A stretch of DNA of 64,000 bases from Didymella arachidicola (GCA_016630955.3 CM049989.1:1364001-1428000), one strand, 5' to 3'. Positions 1 to 12,044 are shown, counted from the stretch's first letter. Translations and numbers: made by a program. Notes: generated from the sequence alone by a model not told the origin.

Positions 1-3000
1 AATCCTTAGGGATTGCCCAGGTCTGGTCGGTAGCGTAGACATTTGAGTCGTGCAGAGGTCTTGCAAGCGCAATAAGTCTAGGCGAACGATTGATAAATAC
101 TGAGACTCACTAAATATTATTTTCAAGCTGTCAAACGCTTTGTTTGTTCCGAAAGCCGACCGCGATTCTTTCACCACGGAGTCTAGACTAGGATCTCATA
201 AGATAGCAGCAGGCTGTCCAGCCAATTTCGTGGTACCGGGCCATTACATCAGCCGTGTGTTAGACATTACGCATCTCAAGGATATCTACTTCTGGTTGGG
301 TTTGTGAGACTGCCTTGGCTAGCAATGTCTCGCCTGGGGTTGTCTGGCGGTAAAGTAGCTGAGGCTATCGCGGTAACACATTGCCGCGAATCCGCCGAAA
401 GGGCTGCTACTCGCGGGCCCAGTATAGATTTATCTTATCGTATTCGCCAAACAAGTCTCTATTCCCGCCTTTGATACGGTAGGCAAAACTCCGTCTGGAT
501 CCATCATGGCAGGCTCACCGGGGCGGTCACTTCTTTTAGGTACAAGGTTTTGGTGGAGATTCCCTGCATTATGCTTAAGCAGCGATTATTACTTGTTCTA
601 TATAATACACCTGCTGAATCGAATGTTCTCGGACTCGAGCCGCATTAACATCTGTTGAAGAGCGCAGTCGGGGCGCCATCGTGAGCTGAGCGTGGGTAAG
701 AGCGCAATGCATCATAAACTCCAGAGGTAATGAGTGAATGATAACTCAATGCAGGGTAGTCGAAGGGCTAATGTAGCATTGGTGATGGTCATGAAGAAGG
801 GAGCTCTTAGGCTGACAAGGGGTCCAGCGTTTGCGTAGCTGAAAGTCAATGACAAGCGAACGTGTAGATCGGAAGGCTTTTCTCCACACAAAAGCCTCCG
901 AAATTATCGGACTGATCTATGTGGTCGACAGTGCAAACATACTGTTTGTCTAATCGCTTGGGAACGTGCCTCACGGAGCGGCTACGTAAAGCTTCTTGGC
1001 AAAGTAAACAATAGACATCTTCCATATGTCGTGCCATATGCCCTGAGCTGTCTAACCTACTTAGGTTGTAGCATCATATAGATCGATAGAAGAGGCTGGT
1101 CAGTGGTACGGATCGATCATAGACTTCTTGAGCTAGCGGTCTTGCATGAAGTCTCCGTAGAGGTAGACAGCCAGTCCGATATGCATCCATTCGCGGTAGT
1201 CCTGAACTACCATGTGAGTGGACGTTTCCACAGCTTCTTCGACTGGAAGCGAGAGAATCAATCCCAGGGCAGAAGCTCATCGAAGCTACAATGATTGCAG
1301 GGTTGTCATCTGGACAGCAAAAGTAGTGGACGTGCTCGAATTCGTTGTGTATGCTGCACCCGCCAATCCCTTCCAACATTAACTTTCGCAGAGCTTCGGT
1401 CGCCTCCAGGTGGAGCCTGGGTTTCAGCGGCTGAACCGCGCACTATCGACGCACGACACATCCATACTGGTAAGGTAGTGTTGCGGGCATGATGTTGCAG
1501 TATCCCCGCAAACAGTCGAGAAAGGGAGCGCCCTGAGAGAGCTGATCTGACTTGCGCATACGACTCTGAACAACAACGACAGCAGGGGAAGTGAGGGCAG
1601 CCTGCCTGTCGACAGTTTGCTCGAACCGTGCGCCTATTCGCTGCAGCAGAGCCTGAGGTAGAGCTGCCAAACCACAGCACTGCGCCAGCAAATTGATGAG
1701 AGTTCGAGAGAGCGAAGTGAAGACGCGTCATGACAGCTTCAGCGTACCCTCAGCATCGCTCTCATCCGCAAAGAGGTGCACGAACTCACGGACCGAGCAT
1801 GAACCTCGACGTTTCCCGTAACTCCCGCGATCATCAACCGGTTCTCTTCACAGCTCCGCACAGGCCCTGCTCTACGGCCGTTGTCACCAAGTTTGTTATT
1901 GCCGCCCTCCAGATGCCGAGCTTGTTTATTGCCATTGCTGGCCTTGCAACCCGGGAAAGCAGCGGTGAGATAATCTCCAATTATTGACGGATGCGTACAG
2001 AATTGCGACAAGGGCAACGAAAACAAAGCGGCAGAGGGACAGCTTCACCAATTGGAGTTGCTGCCGCCAGCAGCAACGGTCTTCTCAGAGACGCCCAGAT
2101 CGAAGTACTGCATCAACTGCCAACCCCCGGAAGCGCAGCAACAATCTCCGCAATAAATGGCTAGGGCAGCCCTACGACAGGGGGAAGGAGCGGCTTCCCC
2201 AGGTGAGGCAATGAAGTTGTCCGGGGAAAGCGGAGAGGAAAGAACCTTGGAAGAGCACGGAAGCTGCCAGGGTGACGCCAACACACAAAACGCTCTGTAC
2301 GACCGAGGCTGTGACAGGGGCCAGGTGTTTTCAGTTTGTGACAAACGATATCCACTGCTTCCTATTCGATGCCCGGATGCAACGACACGAGAAGAAGGTT
2401 CCCCTTGGCTCAGCACTGCACGACAGGAGCGCATCGAGCGGTGTCCGGAAACAGTACCCCACGGCATCCGCCTGCCCACAAATGATGAGCGATGCCTCCT
2501 GCAGCCAGGATGACGATCGGACGGCTTGCGCAAAAAGCATGAAACTGCAGAAGATGTGCAGCGCTGTCGTGTGTCTCGACTCTCAATCAGCATGACGACG
2601 CGTGTGAGGCGTAACGGCGCCGAACAGTGACCAATGCTTCCGTGTTTTGGGCGAGCACAACAGGCAAGCCGGTTCCAGCACTCAAGCCTGAGTGACAGGT
2701 CGAGTCTTGATCCGGATATTTACCGGTTTCTATGTGGTCTGTCATACCAGGGACGGACCGTTCGAGAGTGACATGGTTGGTTCGGGAGACAGCCACCGGC
2801 ACGAGCGTCCTTCCAATGTCCTTCTCGAAGCCTCATTGCAGGAGCAATCTGGCCGTGTCTCGCGAGTCACGATCGTCATCGCACGGCAACGAGCCGACAC
2901 CAAGCAGACATCCACTTTTACGAATGATCGCCCAGGCACAAGGTGTTTGCCAGCTGCGCTGGGCGAACCGAGCAAGCGTAGCTGTGAACGGTGTCGTTGA

Positions 3001-4375
3001 TCAGGGCGAACGAAATCCGCAACGCTGCCAGCCCAGTTCCAGACGCCTCGTTTGTGGACTTAGCGCCACGCAGCCGGGTCCGGGGAATGCACCCCGTGGC
3101 CCCACATCTCCCCATCTCTGTGCCGTACCTACGCCTCGCGTGGGATGCTGGACAATCACGATCGAGGAGCGGTCAGAGAATGATACGTACTCCTTTCGGC
3201 GCATCGCGGCTCGATCTGATTCCTTGCTTGGATAATGGATCCCAGGTTACACGTCAGGTCGACGCAGTTGGCATCCGCAGACGCCCGCCAGCATCGTCTC
3301 GAGACGCCTCATCCCGTCGCCGATAACAATCTCATCAGCGAAGCCTGGATGGAGAAATGCGTGGGATACCGCATGCAGCACCCGACCGTGCCGTGCCGTT
3401 TACGTTTCACCCAGACTCGCGTCCGCACACCTCAGACAGGTCGATGATTACGGGAGCAACCCCAGACGCCATAAGGTTACTCGTCGGAATGTTTGGGCGT
3501 GGGGTGGAACCTGCGCCCATGTGCAACGACGGATCAAAGCAAGGAGCGCAACCGTCCGCTTCCCCGTTCGCTCCGGCGCTTTTAATTTCTGATACACTTT
3601 TGTTTTCGCTCGAAGCGTCTGCGCATCCCGATCCAAGCTGCCCAATCCAAGCGAGTCAGGATTTGGCCGTGGAGGTTATAAGGAGACGTTCCCCTTGCGG
3701 CGCCATCGTCCCCATACCTGATACCGCAAAGCAATTCTCAAATCCCCCTTGCACGTCACACGGGATATTGAGCCCCTGCGCTATACATAAGTTGTGCTTA
3801 TCGCCCTTTGTCGTTGACGCAATCTGCCAAACATTCCCACAGTCCAGTCAAGACTTGTAACCCTCGCTTCCATCTCGAACAATCATTCGCAGCAACACAA
3901 CCAACCAGCAAACATTTCCGCAGTTCTGTCTGTTTGTTGGAACAGCCTAGAAAACAAAGGTAAGCCTCACCTGCAGCCCTCTCTATACTTATCGCCACTC
4001 CGGGGTGTCCGCCTCCGCCTGCTCTGGTTCAAAGTGCCAACACACGCACGACAGCCCTGCCTCATCCCGCGCTTTCAATACTAAATCTGACTCACCCCTC
4101 GCAGCTACCATTTCCGGTCTGCACACGTCGCTCGGAACATCAACAGCTGCTCGCCGATTCTGCCAGCGAAGCTTTGATTCCCGACCCGAGACAACTCAGA
4201 CCATCTTTGCGCCAAGCTCCGACACGGTATCTGACACTTGCTACAACGAAGCCGGGTCTATTTAGCCAACACACCCCGATTGTCTCGGTATCAACTTCCT
4301 TCTGTGGGCTTTTCGTCGCACCCATCTTCCTCATCCCCACCCATCTTCCTGATCACCACCATCACCACCACCACA
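1..4375. other. Long 5' region without a convincing gene
   Basis: I see no reading frame here with a recognisable domain, and no exon chain that joins in phase. The open frames of up to about 180 codons overlap each other on both strands and look like chance openings in GC-rich DNA. The last 500 bases become strongly C/T/A-rich, as in fungal promoters and leaders. A good splice donor (GTAAGC at 3960) follows an A/C-rich stretch, so a spliced 5' leader for the gene at 4376 is possible. That leader is an inference. Confidence 0.5.
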
Positions 4376-4618
4376 ATGCCTTCATCCACATTCAACCCCC
4401 GCCAGCGCCTCTCCCTCCTCACCAACTCCACCCTCGGCCTCGACGTCAGCGCCGCATTCCAGGCCTCGTCGTCGTCGTCATCATCATCATCATCAACGCA
4501 ACAAGCGCCGCGCTCGCACTACGGCGAGACGGCTGCCCCGCCACCGAGCCCGATTGATTTCTCGTTTCCGAGCACGCCTGAGGAGGGGGCGAGTAGGAGG
4601 GGGAGCGCGAGTTCGTGA
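4376..4618 (+). CDS. Small serine-rich hypothetical protein
   Basis: An 80-residue frame from the first ATG after a C/A-rich leader; the ATG context (CACAATGCC) is good. The N-terminus (MPSSTFNPRQRLSLLTNS) looks like a folded or conserved segment. It is followed by about ten serines encoded by TCG/TCA repeats at about 4469-4495, and then a Pro/Ser-rich tail. I recognise no family. A perfect splice donor (GTGAGT, 4615-4620) overlaps the TGA stop at 4616-4618, so the true protein may splice past this stop into a downstream exon that I could not place. The reading frame is probably real because its codon use is that of the neighbouring genes, but the 3' end is uncertain. Confidence 0.5.
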   Translation: MPSSTFNPRQRLSLLTNSTLGLDVSAAFQASSSSSSSSSSTQQAPRSHYGETAAPPPSPIDFSFPSTPEEGASRRGSASS

Positions 4619-5362
4619 GTGACGGGTCCACTCATTTTGTTCTCGCAAGCAAGCAAGCACGAGCGGCGCTCTGTCGTGTTGCGCATCACTTTCTTTCTTT
4701 CTTCCTTGGATATTGGCATTGGCATTAGCGAGCGAGCGAGCGTCGGTGCTCTGGTTTGGTTCTGGATACGTTTCGTCGAGGGCGTTGATCGCGCGACATG
4801 TGCACGTCTTGCTGCTTCTGCTTGTACAGTTTGTTTCGTTTTTGGATGGTCTAGACGGGTTGTAGCCTTTTGCGAGGATGCCGGATGGGATGGGTAATCG
4901 GTAGTTTAATGACGTGATTACTGCACTGTCTTGAACGAGGGCTATCTATCATATGCAATAGTCGGGGATTCCTTGGCGTCCTCTTCAAGTCGTGGCGGGT
5001 GTTGAGCGCAAGGGAGACGGGGGGTGGATGGGCTGACGGGGATAGTAGGTGTGAAGAGTGGGTTGTAGTGTACATGGTGGGTGTGCTATGCTATTCTATA
5101 CTGTGGGTATCTGATTCTGATAGGTATACAAGATTTATCGCGCTTTTCCGTCTTGGTCGCTGCCGTGTACATGTCTGTCGTGGGGTGCAGATTGTTCTTT
5201 TCAGCGCCGTCGAGTCGCTCCGCCTGGGCCTCGTTGTCATTCGTGCCAGAATGAACGGGCTGAGGACTTGGTCTCTGCCGTGTACTCCTTGCTGACTTCG
5301 TGTCCACAGGGTGACGCTTCACTCGGTCTGCTATCTTGGTCGTATTCTTTCTCTTCCTTCTC
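4619..5362. other. Intergenic, convergent 3' flanks
   Basis: The region lies between the 3' ends of the small Ser-rich gene (plus) and the helical-repeat gene (minus). It holds CTTT-rich and GCGA-rich short runs near 4689-4745 and no supported gene. It may contain a 3' exon of the upstream gene. Confidence 0.4.
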
Positions 5363-7909
5363 TCATAACACGTCCTCGGGCGTCTTCGCAGCGAGCCCAC
5401 CAGCGCGACGGTACTTGTCGTAGCCGCCGACCCTTGTGATGTTGAGGGCTGCCGCAGACGAGTCAAGAGCAGACGCTTTCGACGGTTTCCGCGTGACCCA
5501 GCGGCTTGTCGAGGGATCGAGGTCTTGGTCTGCACCAGGGGCCTCGGCTTCGACAGAGTCCCTGGCGACGTGCTTGTGGATGATGCGCGTGGTGCCGCGC
5601 TCCTTGAGCTCGTCGAGCTGGTTGTGGAAGGCGGGTGTGTCGGGCGCGACCTTGCTCCGGAGTTTGCGGAAGATCTGGCCGGGCTGGGCGGCTGGGTCCA
5701 GGGCGCGGAGCTGCTTGATGTGGGCGCGGAGCTCGTCTGCGTTCTGGGCTGGCGTGATCTTGGGTATGAAGAGCGGCTCGGCGACGTCCTTGGGGGCTTT
5801 GCGCTGGATGATGGCTTTTTCGATTGTGCCGCGTCTGGCGTCGGCGTGTAGTGCGGCGAAAGTCATCATCTCGTGGACGTTGATCCAGTTGCGGAAACGC
5901 AGTTCGTCAAGTGGGATGCCTGTCGCGCTGAGGGCTGGTGCAATGGGCTGAGCATGGGCGTCAGGGTTCGAGGCTTGAGCTGCGGGCTGGTGTGGGTCGG
6001 TTGTGAGTTCGTCGTAAACGGTGCGGAGATCCTGCTCGGTGCCCAGCGAGGGTTGCGAGGGGTCGATGTGCATGTAGAATGGCGACTGTTCGAAGCTCAA
6101 CGGCTGTCCAGACATGAGGACCGCGCGTACGTTCTCCATCTGCCCGTGTATGGCCTGGAGCTCGGTGTTGAGCTGTTCGGCAGTCATAAGCTTGAGCGAT
6201 GAGGACGCTGCTCCAGGTTCTGACGTGGCCAGGACAGAGCGAATGCGCTTCTCGAGAGTGTTGCTGAGGGAGTGCGCCTGGTCCTTCAGTTGCTGCTCAA
6301 AGTAGCGCTCGAGGTTGGCGCGCCTGCAGGCTTTGGCAAATGTCGCCCAGTCGTTGTAGGTGAGCGGGTTGCCCTCGTTGTTGGCGCTGGAGACGATGAC
6401 GGACCAGAGGGCTTTGACCAGGTCGGCGTCTTGAATCTGGCCGGCAGCTGCGAGGACAGTCCTCTTCTCGACAGCGAAGAAGGTGATGCCTGCGGTTTTG
6501 GCGTCGTCGAGTGTCTGCTTGAGGAGTTCAGGGACGCGCAGTTTGCCAGCCAGGGAGATGAGCGGCACAAAGAGGGCGGCTGAGATGGCCAGGCCAGAGT
6601 GGATCAGGTCGGCTACCGTCTGCTGAGCAGTGACTGCGATGGTGTTGCGCAGGCCGACCTCGTCCCCGGTGAAGTCTTGTCCAGGCGCCTTTTCGGGCAG
6701 CAGGAACTCGAAGGCCTTGATGAACTCGCCGACGTGGATGCCTCGGAGGGTTGCGCCGGACTGCTGGCAGGCGTACAGGGCGTTGGCCATGGCGCGCAGC
6801 AGCATCAAGCGGTGGTGCATGTCGGGCGACTGCGTCATGGCGACGCGCAGCCTGTTCAGGACGTTTGTGACCTGGCTGCCGCTGACGTGGACGCCGGCGC
6901 GGCAGGCCAGCATGTAGGCCGCGTAGGCCTCGACGAGGGGCCGCTCGGCGACGAAGAGCTCGAAGATGCGCTGTGCGGTGCGGGCGGGATAGAGGCGGAG
7001 GAGGGTGTCGAGGCCGAGATAGGCGCGCTTCCAGTCGTGGGCGTGCAGGCGGGCGGTGACGATGCCCTGGAAGAGCGTGTTGGGCAGGTCGTTGACGACG
7101 ACGGGCTGCGTGCGGTCGGGGACGATGGCGTCGGGCGCGAAGTGGTACTCGGCGAAGGTGCCGGGGTAGCGGCGGAGGCCCTCGTCGTAGAGGGCCTCGA
7201 GCTCGGGCAGCGTCGCCAGCGTGCCGGCGCTCAGCAGCTCAATGGCAGCGCCGTAGGCCCCCTGCGAGCAGTGGACGTCGTCCTGCGCCTTGAGCCAGTG
7301 CCACAGCGCGCGGCCCTCGGCGAAGTGCCGGGCGTCCTTGTAGGCGCTCAGCAGGTGGACGTAGGCGAAGTTGTGCGGGCGGACGCGGCCCTGCTGGAGG
7401 TCGGCGACGAGGGTGCCGATGAAGTGCAGCAGCTTGGACAGGCGCGAGGCGTCTTTGCGGGCCAGGTCGCGGCGCACTGCCTCGTGCAGGGCCTGGCAGA
7501 CCGAGTGGGTGGCCCGCGGCTCGACCAGGCCGGCGGCGCGGGCGGGCTCGTAGACGTCCATGATGCGGGCGACGTCGCGCGAGTCGAGGGCGCGGTGCAG
7601 CTCCTGGGCCAGCTCGATGACGGCGGGCGATATCTGCACCTCTTGCTTGTCAACCCGCCGGGCTGCGCGCGTCTGCTGCTGCTGCTGGCGCTTGCGCATC
7701 TCGAGGAAGTAGCTGCGCCCGCTCTTCTTGCCCTTGGCCGCGTTGGAGGCGCATCGGGGCGTGCTGCAGAGGGAGCGCTGCTGCGACGGGGCGGCGAGAG
7801 ACAGCGGGACGGCGAGGGAGAGAGGGACGAGACGCGGCGCGAGGAACGGCGCCGACGGGCAGACGACGGACGCGAGCGACATGCGCGGCAGGCGGGCGGG
7901 TGTGGGCAT
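5363..7909 (-). CDS. Mitochondrial helical-repeat (PPR-like) protein
   Basis: An intronless 848-residue protein. The first about 60 residues are rich in Arg, Ser, Ala and Pro with almost no acidic residues (MPTPARLPRMSLASVV..., then QQRSLCSTPR), as in a mitochondrial presequence. The body is a run of amphipathic helix pairs, seen from about residue 85 to 500 (for example VIELAQELHRALDSRD and MDVYEPARAAGL), resembling the pentatricopeptide-type proteins of fungal mitochondria. A charged, Ala-rich tail follows. Proteins of this class bind organellar RNA or assist respiratory-complex assembly. I cannot assign it to a named member; Rmd9-like and CIA84-like proteins are the alternatives I considered. 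It is divergent from the coatomer zeta gene, with 237 bp between the ATGs. The start is the first in-frame ATG and gives the presequence. Confidence 0.75.
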   Translation of the reverse strand: MPTPARLPRMSLASVVCPSAPFLAPRLVPLSLAVPLSLAAPSQQRSLCSTPRCASNAAKGKKSGRSYFLEMRKRQQQQQTRAARRVDKQEVQISPAVIELAQELHRALDSRDVARIMDVYEPARAAGLVEPRATHSVCQALHEAVRRDLARKDASRLSKLLHFIGTLVADLQQGRVRPHNFAYVHLLSAYKDARHFAEGRALWHWLKAQDDVHCSQGAYGAAIELLSAGTLATLPELEALYDEGLRRYPGTFAEYHFAPDAIVPDRTQPVVVNDLPNTLFQGIVTARLHAHDWKRAYLGLDTLLRLYPARTAQRIFELFVAERPLVEAYAAYMLACRAGVHVSGSQVTNVLNRLRVAMTQSPDMHHRLMLLRAMANALYACQQSGATLRGIHVGEFIKAFEFLLPEKAPGQDFTGDEVGLRNTIAVTAQQTVADLIHSGLAISAALFVPLISLAGKLRVPELLKQTLDDAKTAGITFFAVEKRTVLAAAGQIQDADLVKALWSVIVSSANNEGNPLTYNDWATFAKACRRANLERYFEQQLKDQAHSLSNTLEKRIRSVLATSEPGAASSSLKLMTAEQLNTELQAIHGQMENVRAVLMSGQPLSFEQSPFYMHIDPSQPSLGTEQDLRTVYDELTTDPHQPAAQASNPDAHAQPIAPALSATGIPLDELRFRNWINVHEMMTFAALHADARRGTIEKAIIQRKAPKDVAEPLFIPKITPAQNADELRAHIKQLRALDPAAQPGQIFRKLRSKVAPDTPAFHNQLDELKERGTTRIIHKHVARDSVEAEAPGADQDLDPSTSRWVTRKPSKASALDSSAAALNITRVGGYDKYRRAGGLAAKTPEDVL

Positions 7910-8146
7910 GGTGGGCGCAGTGGGCAGGCAGTCAGTCAGTCACTCGCAGCGCGTCCAACGTCCAGCTTTTGGTGCAGGATGGGTCCTTTGGTGCAGGATG
8001 GGTCGGCGTCGCCTCGCCTCCTCCGTGATTGGCTGCTGCTCCGCGCGCATCGAGCCCTGGAGACAGCTTGCATCCCCGCGACACTTGCATCACAACCTCC
8101 GTCCAATTGCTTCCACACGCAGAGGCACTGCGCTTCTACTCCCAGA
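7910..8146. promoter_or_regulatory. Divergent promoter between helical-repeat gene and coatomer zeta
   Basis: Only 237 bp separate the two start codons, so both promoters must lie here or inside the transcribed ends. It contains an ATTGG (reverse CCAAT) element at about 8027 and a perfect direct duplication, described separately. Confidence 0.6.
7968..8004. repeat. Tandem duplication in the divergent promoter
   Basis: The 18-nt unit TTTGGTGCAGGATGGGTC occurs at 7968-7985 and again at 7987-8004, identical in both copies with one base between. Such a fresh duplication can be a doubled factor-binding site or a replication-slippage event. Confidence 0.85.
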
Positions 8147-8942
8147 ATGTCGCGCCCCCTCTCCCTCTTCAGCATCCAGGCCATCCTGGTCCTCGCCATC
8201 GACGACGGCTCGCGCATCCTGACCAAGTACTACAGCAACCCCCACCCGCCCCAGGCCAACCAGGGCGACTACCCGGGCCAGATTGCCTACAAGACCGTCA
8301 AGGACCAGAAGGCCTTCGAGAAGGGACTGCTGGGTACGCTCGTCTGGGACGACACCCGCGGACACGCTCTGACGCCCCACAGAGAAGACAGCCAAGCAGA
8401 CGACCGACATTATCCTGTATGACGGCAAGATTGTCGTCTTCAAGATGGAGTCGGACGTGATGCTCTACGTCGTGGGCAGCGCCGACGAGAACGAGGTGCT
8501 GCTGTACAGGTACGCCAGACTGGAGGAGAGAGGAAATACCCTGGCTGACCCCGTGCAGCGTCATCCTTGCGCTGCGAGACTCGCTCAACATCCTGCTAAA
8601 GTACGCGCCACACCCACACCACTCCAGTCCACCGCTGACCCGCACAGGAACTCGGTCGACAAGCGCACCGTCATCGAAAACTACGACCTCGTCGTGTGTA
8701 CCCCCACCCAGCCCTACCCTCCCCTCCACTACTAACCACCCCAGTCCCTCGCCGTCGACGAGCTCGTCGACGACGGCATCATCCTCGAGACCGACCCCGT
8801 CATCGTCGCCTCGCGCGTCAGCAAGCCCCCGGCCCAGGACATGACCTCGATGCGCAACATGGACCTCTCCGAGCAGGGCCTGATGAACATGTGGGACTTT
8901 GGAAAGAACAAGCTGGCCGAGAGGATACGGCAGGGCTTGTAA
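8147..8942 (+). CDS. RET3: Coatomer subunit zeta
   Basis: Five exons (8147-8333, 8383-8509, 8559-8600, 8648-8693, 8745-8942) join in phase to a 199-residue protein. It begins MSRPLSLFSIQAILVLAIDD and contains the longin-like core (GKIVVFKMESDVMLYVVG, then LRDSLNILLKNSVDKR). The length fits zeta-COP (about 180-200). This subunit pairs with gamma-COP in the F-subcomplex of the COPI coat on Golgi membranes and serves retrograde transport to the ER. All four introns are 46-51 nt with GT-AG ends; the last has a CTAAC branch site. The very short exons (42 and 46 nt) make this gene easy to mispredict. Identification rests on strong sequence resemblance. Confidence 0.93.
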
Positions 8943-9050
8943 TTGTAAACCCACCACAAGAAAGGCATGGCGTTGGGCGTAGAGCTGACTTTAGTTGCAA
9001 GTTTCATGACCAGTTGTTACTTGGAAGTGTCTTTATGAAAGTCATCATGA

Positions 9051-9222
9051 GTTTAGATCAATTCACAATTAGCGTCATCAATTCATTATACAAGTTGAGA
9101 TCAGTTCACAATTCGTATCAATCAGTTCATTATATGAGTTTAGATCAATTCAAATTAGTGTCATCAGTTGATTATATGAGCTTAGGTCAATTCACAATTC
9201 GTGTCAATCGTTCCACATTCAG
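9051..9222. repeat. Diverged AT-rich minisatellite, four 42-44-nt units
   Basis: Four head-to-tail units begin at 9051, 9094, 9138 and 9180, each opening with a variant of GTTTAGATCAATTCACAATT followed by a TCATCAATTCATTATATGA-like half. Units are 43, 44, 42 and about 43 nt and are diverged. The array is far more AT-rich than its surroundings and lies in the 470-bp gap between coatomer zeta and Rqc2, beginning 109 nt after the zeta stop. It could be part of the 3' UTR of zeta or of the Rqc2 promoter. Confidence 0.85.
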
Positions 9223-9412
9223 TATCAGATGAACTCAGTGTCAAACAATTAGTCTTTTATCAATTTAGTAGATCAATGCCTCTCGAGAGCACTCCAGTCT
9301 TGCCAAAACATTTCTTACACATCAATTGACTCGATCGTCACTAGCGCCCGCATCTCCGTCATAGCAGCCCCCCTCTTCAACCACCCCACCAGACTCTGCA
9401 CTCGACACCACC

Positions 9413-12044
9413 ATGAAGCAGCGATTCTCCAGCTTGGACGTCAAGGTACCACCCGCACCCTCTATATATATACACCACCCTAACCACTGCAGGTCATTGC
9501 GCACGAGCTGTCAAAGACGCTGACGTCGTTGCGCGTTACTAACATCTACGATCTCTCATCAGTAAGAACTGGCCCCTCCCCCACCGCCAAACACCCTAAC
9601 CACAGCGCAGCGCATCTTCCTGATCAAGTTCCACAAGCCCGACCACCGCGAACAGCTGCTCATCGACTCGGGCTTCCGCTGCCACCTCACCGAATATGCC
9701 CGCACTACCGCCGCCGCGCCCTCAGGCTTCGTCGCCAAGCTGCGCAAATACCTAAAGACCCGCAGAGTCACCTCCGTCTCGCAAGTCGGCACCGACCGCA
9801 TTCTCGAGTTCCAGTTCTCCGACGGACTCTACAGACTCTACCTCGAGTTCTACGCCGGCGGCAACATCGTTCTCACCGATGGCGACCTGAACATCCTCGC
9901 CCTGCTGCGCAACGTCGAGGAGGGCGAAGAGCACGAGAAGCTGAGAGTGGGGCTTCAGTACAACCTGTCTTTGCGGCAAAACTACGGCGGCGTGCCCGAG
10001 CTCACCAAGGACCGCATTCGCCAGGGTCTGCAGAAGGCTGTCGATCGCCAACAGGCGCAGCCCGAGGCAGCGGGCAAAAAGGCAAAGAAGGCAGGAAAGG
10101 ATGCCCTGAGAAAGGCCCTAGCCACCTCCATCACCGAACTGCCGCCCCTGCTGGTCGACCATGCGCTCCACGTTGCAAACTACGACTCGACGCTGAAGCC
10201 TGACCAAGTGCTTGCAGACGACGGGCTTCTGGACCAGCTCTTGACAGTACTGCAGGACGCGTTGCGGATAACGAAAGAGATCACAGAGCCGGATCAGGTC
10301 AAGGGATACATCCTGGCCAAGCCCAACCCTGCGGCCCCGAGCACAGAAGAGGACGGCGCGGAAAAGGGCAGGCTCTTATACGATGACTTCCACCCGTTCC
10401 GACCCGCCCAGTTCGAGAATACCAACATCGAGTTTATCGAGTTCGACATGTTTGGCAAGGCCGTCGACGACTTCTTCTCGTCCATCGAGGGCCAGAAGCT
10501 CGAGTCGAAGCTGCAAGAGCGCGAGGCCCATGCAAAGAAGAAATTGGAAAAGGCGCGCAAAGAGCACGAGGAGCGAATTGGCGGTCTGCAAAAGGCACAA
10601 GAGCTGGACTTTCGCAAAGCCGAGGCCATTCTCGCAAACGTCCACCGCGTCACTGAAGCTACCGAAGCCATCAATGGCCTCATCACACAGGGAATGGACT
10701 GGGTGGATATCGGTCGCTTGATTGAGCGAGAGCAGACTGCAGGGAACCCGGTTGCGCAGCTGATCAAGCTGCCGTTGAAGCTACAGGAGAACACAATCAC
10801 CCTCCTCCTGGACGAGAATACCTGGTCAGAAGGTCAAGACGACGATGACGAGGGCAACGACACCAGCTCAGTAAGCGAAGACACCGACGATGAGGGCGAC
10901 AGCAACAAAAAGAAAGCCGCACCCGTCAAGGTCGCCGCACAACCAAAGCTCTCCATCGACATCGACCTCGCTCTGTCCGCATGGGCAAACTCAACCGAGT
11001 ACTTTGATTCAAAGAAGACGGCTGCCAGCAAGGAAGAGCGCACACTACTCGCGTCTGAGAGAGCACTGAAGAGCCACGAGAAGAAGGTCGCCGAAGACCT
11101 CAAGAAGGGCTTGAAGCAAGAAAAGGAGGTGCTGCGGCCAGTCCGCAAGCAGCAGTGGTTCGAAAAGTACATCTACTTCATCTCCTCAGATGGCTACATT
11201 GTGCTCGGCGGAAAGGACGCCCAGCAGAACGAGATCATCTACCGGAGATACCTGAGGAAGGGCGATGTCTACGTTCACTCCGACCTAAAAGGCTCGGTGC
11301 CCATGATCATCAAGAACAACCCTAACACACCAGACGCCCCCATACCACCGTCGACGCTATCCCAAGCAGGTAACCTGTCGGTCTGCACTTCAGAAGCATG
11401 GGATTCCAAGGCCATCATGTCAGCGTGGTGGGTCCTTGCAGATGGCGTCACCAAGACCGGGCAGACTGGCGAGTTTCTGCCACCTGGTGTCTTCAACATC
11501 AAGGGCAAGAAAGAGTACCTCCCTCCAGCTCAACTCATCGTTGGTCTCGGTGTCATGTTTGAGATTAGCGAGGACAGCAAGGCTCGCCACCACAAGCACC
11601 GCGTCCAAGGCGGTGTCCTCGCTCCTACGACTGCAGAGGAAGAGGCGAAGCTGGTACAGGAGAAGAGAGCCAAAGATGCGGACAGCGATGGAGATGACGC
11701 ATTTCCAGACGCAAAGATGGCTTCTGATTCTGAGGAAGAGTTTCCCGATGCAAAGATGGACGACTCGGACGAGAGCGAGGCCGAAGCCGAGTCCGACGCT
11801 GATGCGCCTGCAAACCCTCTTCAATCAAAGACTGCAGATCAGAAAGCGGATTCTGAAGACGAAGAGGAGGATGTCCCTTCGCCGCAGAGCGGGCCTGCCA
11901 CTGCCGGCTCAGAGAACGACATCGCTTCCACAGAAGACAAGGACAAGTCTGAGGGCAAGTCCGGCATCCGTCACCTGTCGGCGCGCGAGCGCCGTCTTAT
12001 GAGGAAGGGACAGCTACCAGATGCAACGCCTGGATCAGCAGCCA

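Noticed and set aside
2045..2593. A 182-codon minus-strand frame in the first 4 kb
   Set aside because: Overlapped by several plus-strand frames of similar length. Cys/Arg/Ser-rich with no recognisable segment or promoter.
6599..8422. A 607-codon open frame on the plus strand opposite the helical-repeat gene
   Set aside because: It is antisense to a protein with a clear presequence and helical repeats. Its composition (Val/Gly/Ala/Leu-rich with no domain) is the mirror of biased codons.
9051..9222. CRISPR-like array
   Set aside because: The repeated units are contiguous and diverged with no unique spacers, and the host is a eukaryote.
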